64,000 bases of DNA, taken from contig NZ_CBYO010000006.1 in NCBI RefSeq assembly GCF_000577245.1, forward strand, positions 1 through 64,000. Reading direction: 5' to 3'. The notes beneath the pieces are model-generated. The model did not search any database. It was not told where the DNA came from and saw only the letters and a list, made by a program, of their open reading frames with translations. The translations under genes and the position numbers were made by a program. The DNA comes from Paucisalibacillus algeriensis (lineage in GTDB: Bacteria; Bacillota; Bacilli; Bacillales; Amphibacillaceae). Below are positions 60,856 to 64,000 of this stretch, one piece after another (position 1 is the stretch's first letter; every line of letters starts with the position of its first letter).

Positions 60856-61285
60856 GTAATTACTTCCTTTCTCTCTAGAAGAGATTTGACAACTCATCCC
60901 GTAATCTGTTTCCAATGGTTCAATCACTTGAAAGACTCATGTATTCCCATAATAAAAACATTATAGTTTATATTAAATATCTTTAATTCAATATAAGTTT
61001 AGTACAGCTAGACAGCAGTGTCAACCTCATATCGCTTACTAATTAACTATACATAGTTAATTATAACATTAGAAACCTGTGTTCGCTATGGCTTTTTTTA
61101 TTACATATCCTATAAATTAAAACTATATTGGAAAGTATGCCCAACATGTGAGGAGCTTTATGCACTTAGTTTAGATTTTAGCTGCTTATTGATATCTTCT
61201 AATAGGTGGCCTTGCATGCTAATCATGGCCGTTTTACCTACTCCGAACCAAATTCGGATATCATTTATCATCATAGTATGGATTT

Positions 61286-62377
61286 CTATTTTTGAATACA
61301 TTCTTTAGGAATCCATCCTACCTCTCCACTAATGTTCTTCACTAAAACAAATCCCTCACAATCATCATCTACTATTTTCACATATTCCCCGTAATGAACA
61401 GTTAAGAATGTCACGCTAAGATCATTTTTACAGTAATGCTGTCCTTTTTCTTCAATTAAATATTCATTTTTTACCCATTGGATAGTTCCTAGATTGTTAT
61501 TTTCACATCGGGTGAAATACGCTTCTCGTTCCATAATTTTCATCTCGTAATTAGGATATGTAACGGTTCCTATTCTGCTTATATGATCGATGTGCTCTTT
61601 CACAATTTTTACTTCTTTTTGTAATTCATCCACATAGGTAGAAGAATATTCTTCATTATCGATAATCAAGGCATTGAGTTGCCCATCTTTCTTAATTCGA
61701 TTTCCACCGTCAATAGAAATGATTCGCTTTTCATGATCCATCAAAGGGTTATGCGAACTAACCTGATGAGATCGATAGTTTACTACCGGCCAATGTCCAA
61801 CTATCACCGTTTTCTCTGATTGATGTTCTTTTTCTTGGAACGACTTAGCATAAAGTGCCGTTGTTTCACTCGTATCATACCAATCTACCAGATTATCAAT
61901 TCCTGCATGAATAATAATATGGTGATCTGTCTCATAAGCAGTTGCAAGAGATTCTAGCCAATTTATATCATCCTGAAAATTAGCACGGTAAAAGTTTGCT
62001 AGCTCTGTTAAATTTGTAAAGTCATCAATTGTTTTGCCATGAAGGGCCATCATTTCATTTAGGATTGAATACTTTCTATTTTTCATATAAGTAAGAATAC
62101 CTTCATTTCCATCAAACACATAACGATGCACAACATCACAATTTCCCTTTGTAACAAAGACATTCTGATTGTTTTTCACTAACTCCCGTACATAATCAAT
62201 AACTTCCAAACTATTAGTACCCTTTTCACAGAGATCCCCATTGATAAAGAGGTAATCACTATTTGTATAATTGACTTTTTCCAGGAGTCTTTTAAAGAGG
62301 TTAAGATTTCCGTGGATATCTGACGTAACGATTATTCTTTTGGATTTATCTAGTTTTAGCTTTTGAATCTCAATCAT
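61286..62377 (-). CDS. Metallophosphoesterase with C-terminal SH3-like tail
   Basis: A 363-residue PPP-like phosphoesterase. Metal motifs are SDIHGNLNLFKRLL, NGDLCEKG, TKGNCDVVH, IIHAGIDN and VGHWPVVN, followed by the ISIDGGN segment. The last 70 residues (GQHYCKNDLSVTFLTVHYGEYVKIV...EGFVLVKNISGEVGWIPKECI) form an SH3-like module, an uncommon addition. It could act as a protein phosphatase or nucleotide hydrolase. Start overlaps the GrpB-family gene by eight bases; AAAGGGGA precedes the ATG. Confidence 0.83.
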   Translation of the reverse strand: MIEIQKLKLDKSKRIIVTSDIHGNLNLFKRLLEKVNYTNSDYLFINGDLCEKGTNSLEVIDYVRELVKNNQNVFVTKGNCDVVHRYVFDGNEGILTYMKNRKYSILNEMMALHGKTIDDFTNLTELANFYRANFQDDINWLESLATAYETDHHIIIHAGIDNLVDWYDTSETTALYAKSFQEKEHQSEKTVIVGHWPVVNYRSHQVSSHNPLMDHEKRIISIDGGNRIKKDGQLNALIIDNEEYSSTYVDELQKEVKIVKEHIDHISRIGTVTYPNYEMKIMEREAYFTRCENNNLGTIQWVKNEYLIEEKGQHYCKNDLSVTFLTVHYGEYVKIVDDDCEGFVLVKNISGEVGWIPKECIQK

Positions 62378-62900
62378 GTAACAAATCCCCTTTTCTATAC
62401 CAAAGAAGTGCCTTTTTGTCTATTTCTAAAGCTAAATCATGCTTTCCACTAATATAGGATTCTATATCAAAAGGAAAACGTATTGCTAATTGTTCTTTAA
62501 GGCTTCCATATCGTTTAGCATCCTCTGGGTGTTCCCGCAAGTAGTTCCTGAAGGCAAGATGACGTATAATCTCCTTATTTCCCTTTCCATAAACATGTAC
62601 ATGATGTGTCCTCTGATCTCCGCCCTTTTGAAAATACCTACGTCCCTGTATTCCATTTTCCCCTTTGGGTTTAAAGCCTATCTTAATCATTTCTTCATCA
62701 TAATTATCGATTCTAGTAATATCATAAACTACTGGCATCATATCAATGATTGGCTTTGCTGATAATCCCGGAACAGCGGTACTTCCAATATGGAAAACTT
62801 CCACTATTTCATGTCCAAAGATTTCTTTTAGTTTTAAGGCTTCCAATTGAAATTGTTTAATCCACTCTTGATTATAAGGTGTAACAGTAATCTGTCTCAT
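62370..62900 (-). CDS. GrpB family (UPF0157) nucleotidyltransferase-like protein
   Basis: A 176-residue protein of the GrpB/UPF0157 family, a nucleotidyltransferase fold. ITVTPYNQEWIKQFQLEALKLKEIFG, VFHIGSTAVPGLSAKPIIDMMPVV (the GS...D pattern) and HHVHVYGKGNKEIIRHLAFRNYLREHP are the hallmarks. Biological role unknown. ATG at 62900 has TAGGAG five bases upstream; a GTG two codons earlier is less likely. Coupled to the phosphoesterase downstream. Confidence 0.88.
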   Translation of the reverse strand: MRQITVTPYNQEWIKQFQLEALKLKEIFGHEIVEVFHIGSTAVPGLSAKPIIDMMPVVYDITRIDNYDEEMIKIGFKPKGENGIQGRRYFQKGGDQRTHHVHVYGKGNKEIIRHLAFRNYLREHPEDAKRYGSLKEQLAIRFPFDIESYISGKHDLALEIDKKALLWYRKGDLLHD

Positions 62901-63070
62901 AAGCACTCCTATGAATTACCATAATCTTCTATAATTAAAGTTTATCATGAATTCCTACCATTACAATGCTATTTTTTTACCTTCTACTTCCCAATATTAC
63001 CCAGAAATATTACAATAACCAATAGGAACAATTGACTAACGAACGTTTAGCTTCTAGGAGGAAATGATTC

Positions 63071-63628
63071 ATGAAACTTACATCAAAAGAAATATTTTCA
63101 ATTCCTAATGTCTTATCCTACATAAGGCTACTATTAATTCCTGTCTTTGTTTATATATACATAACAGCCGATAGCACCGGTGACTATTATGTTGCAGCAT
63201 TAATCATATTTCTATCTGGAGTAACGGATATGTTTGATGGACTTATAGCCAGGAAATTTGATCAGATTACAGAACTCGGTAAAACGGTTGATCCAGTTGC
63301 AGACAAACTGACACAAGCTGCTATTGTAGGTTGTTTAATGTTTCGTTTTGACTATATGTGGATATTAGTCGTACTTCTAGTTGTGAAGGAACTATTTATG
63401 GGAATCAACGGACTCATTCTTCTAAAGAAAGGTAGAAAACTAGATGGAGCAATGTGGTTTGGTAAGGTTTCAACAGCAGTTTTCTATGCAGCTACATTTA
63501 TATTAATAGGTTTCCCAGAAATTAGTACTCATTTCGCATCTATTTTAATGTTAATAACGGGAATATTTTTAGGTTTATCCTTTATATTGTATATTCCAGA
63601 GTTTTTAAAGCTTTACCGAAGAGCATAA
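63071..63628 (+). CDS. CDP-alcohol phosphatidyltransferase (PgsA-like)
   Basis: A 185-residue membrane enzyme with the full CDP-alcohol motif: D53, D56-G57, A60-R61, G70, D74 and D78, in the spacing DxxDGxxARx8GxxxDxxxD. Several hydrophobic helices follow. It should transfer a phosphatidyl group from CDP-diacylglycerol to glycerol-3-phosphate or a related alcohol. AGGAGG precedes the ATG. The main pgsA of bacilli lies elsewhere as a rule, so this may be a paralogue. Confidence 0.87.
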   Translation: MKLTSKEIFSIPNVLSYIRLLLIPVFVYIYITADSTGDYYVAALIIFLSGVTDMFDGLIARKFDQITELGKTVDPVADKLTQAAIVGCLMFRFDYMWILVVLLVVKELFMGINGLILLKKGRKLDGAMWFGKVSTAVFYAATFILIGFPEISTHFASILMLITGIFLGLSFILYIPEFLKLYRRA

Positions 63629-63649
63629 TCAAAATAGGAGGCACTGCAG

Positions 63650-64000
63650 ATGAAAAAATTTCTAAATAGAGCGGTTGAATTAGCAGTAGACAATGTAAAG
63701 AATGGCGGACAACCTTTTGGAGCAGTATTGGTAAAGGAAACCCTAGTAATTTCTGAAGGTGTGAATGAACTTCATAAAAAATATGATGTTAGTGGTCACG
63801 CTGAACTACTTGCAATAAGAAGAGCCCAAGAAAAGCTTCAAACAAATGATTTATCCGGCTATACCATGTTCGCAAGTGGTGAGCCTTGCCCAATGTGTCT
63901 AACCGCTATGTATTTTGCTGGTATTGAGAATGTTTATTACTGCCAATCCGTTGAAGATGCGGTTGAGGCAGGTTTAGGTAAATCCAATTTTATTTATGAA
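63650..64000 (+). CDS. Nucleoside/guanine deaminase family protein (3' end missing)
   Basis: The first 117 codons of a cytidine-deaminase-fold enzyme, open to the end of the window. Zinc ligands are H50 and the proton shuttle E52 (GHAELLAI) and C80/C83 (PCPMC). The N-terminal NRAVELAVDNVKNGGQPFGAVLVK and tail EDAVEAGLGKSNFIY resemble guanine deaminase GuaD of bacilli, but the HAE-to-PCxxC spacing also fits other nucleoside deaminases. GGAGG eight bases before the ATG. 22 bp after the PgsA-like gene, perhaps co-transcribed. Confidence 0.85.
   Translation, partial: MKKFLNRAVELAVDNVKNGGQPFGAVLVKETLVISEGVNELHKKYDVSGHAELLAIRRAQEKLQTNDLSGYTMFASGEPCPMCLTAMYFAGIENVYYCQSVEDAVEAGLGKSNFIYE

Noticed and set aside
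61158-61274. 38-codon minus-strand frame in the gap beside the phosphoesterase gene
   Set aside because: No RBS and no recognisable product; could be a decayed gene end, too weak to annotate.

Overview
The window reads as chromosome of a low-GC, endospore-forming member of the Bacillaceae. Supporting this are close matches to Bacillus subtilis-type Spx, DesK/DesR/Des, YutJ, YumC-type ferredoxin-NADP reductase, YpvA helicase, GuaC, YkvR, a CwlC-like spore amidase with a SPOR domain, strong AGGAGG ribosome sites and sigma-A promoters. A diverged MurE-like ligase, ATP-grasp ligase and Asp/Glu racemase in one operon fit genera whose wall cross-bridge carries a D-amino acid (Ornithinibacillus and Halobacillus are such genera), but the genus is an inference. 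No rRNA, tRNA or intact mobile element was seen.

1-20,000: a phenylacetyl-CoA catabolic island. Leftward genes encode the ring-epoxidase paaA-B-C-D, an EthD-like protein, paaF, paaG, an aldehyde dehydrogenase, paaH and paaJ, a further enoyl-CoA hydratase with a flavin oxidoreductase, a two-subunit 2-oxoacid dehydrogenase E1, and an ABC importer. The regulator paaX, a hotdog thioesterase and a YumC-like reductase lie to the right. PaaK, PaaE and the hydratase half of PaaZ are not in the window. Three promoters (paaA, E1-alpha, reductase) carry the same ACGT-N7-ACGT operator just after the -10 box, which ties these units together and suggests that E1 supplies phenylacetyl-CoA from a 2-oxoacid and the reductase replaces PaaE. 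MITE-like palindromic repeats sit in several gaps of the island, and two inverted copies flank paaH-paaJ.

20,000-42,000: a four-gene wall-peptide-like operon, a diguanylate cyclase, an asparagine synthetase-like enzyme lacking Cys2, RlmN, a luciferase-like oxidoreductase, a pentapeptide-repeat protein, a NaChBac-type channel, WrbA, the desaturase-DesKR cold/membrane-fluidity locus with its operator, a DUF3231 protein, a Nudix CoA pyrophosphatase, the YpvA helicase, an Ltp-repeat lipoprotein, a ParA remnant and a small hotdog/YkvR pair.

42,000-64,000: HtpX, a SIMPL protein, a secreted 28-residue-repeat protein, YutJ, a coiled-coil protein, a split DUF1538 membrane pair with a double PII-like protein, a 51-bp tandem array, a flavoprotein dehydrogenase, an ECF sigma factor with a putative membrane anti-sigma and its own promoter, several small metabolic enzymes, a CwlC-like amidase, a GmhB-like phosphatase, GuaC with a palindromic operator, Spx, a metallophosphoesterase/GrpB pair, a PgsA-like enzyme, and the start of a deaminase cut by the window edge. 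Most convergent gene ends have clear intrinsic terminators.
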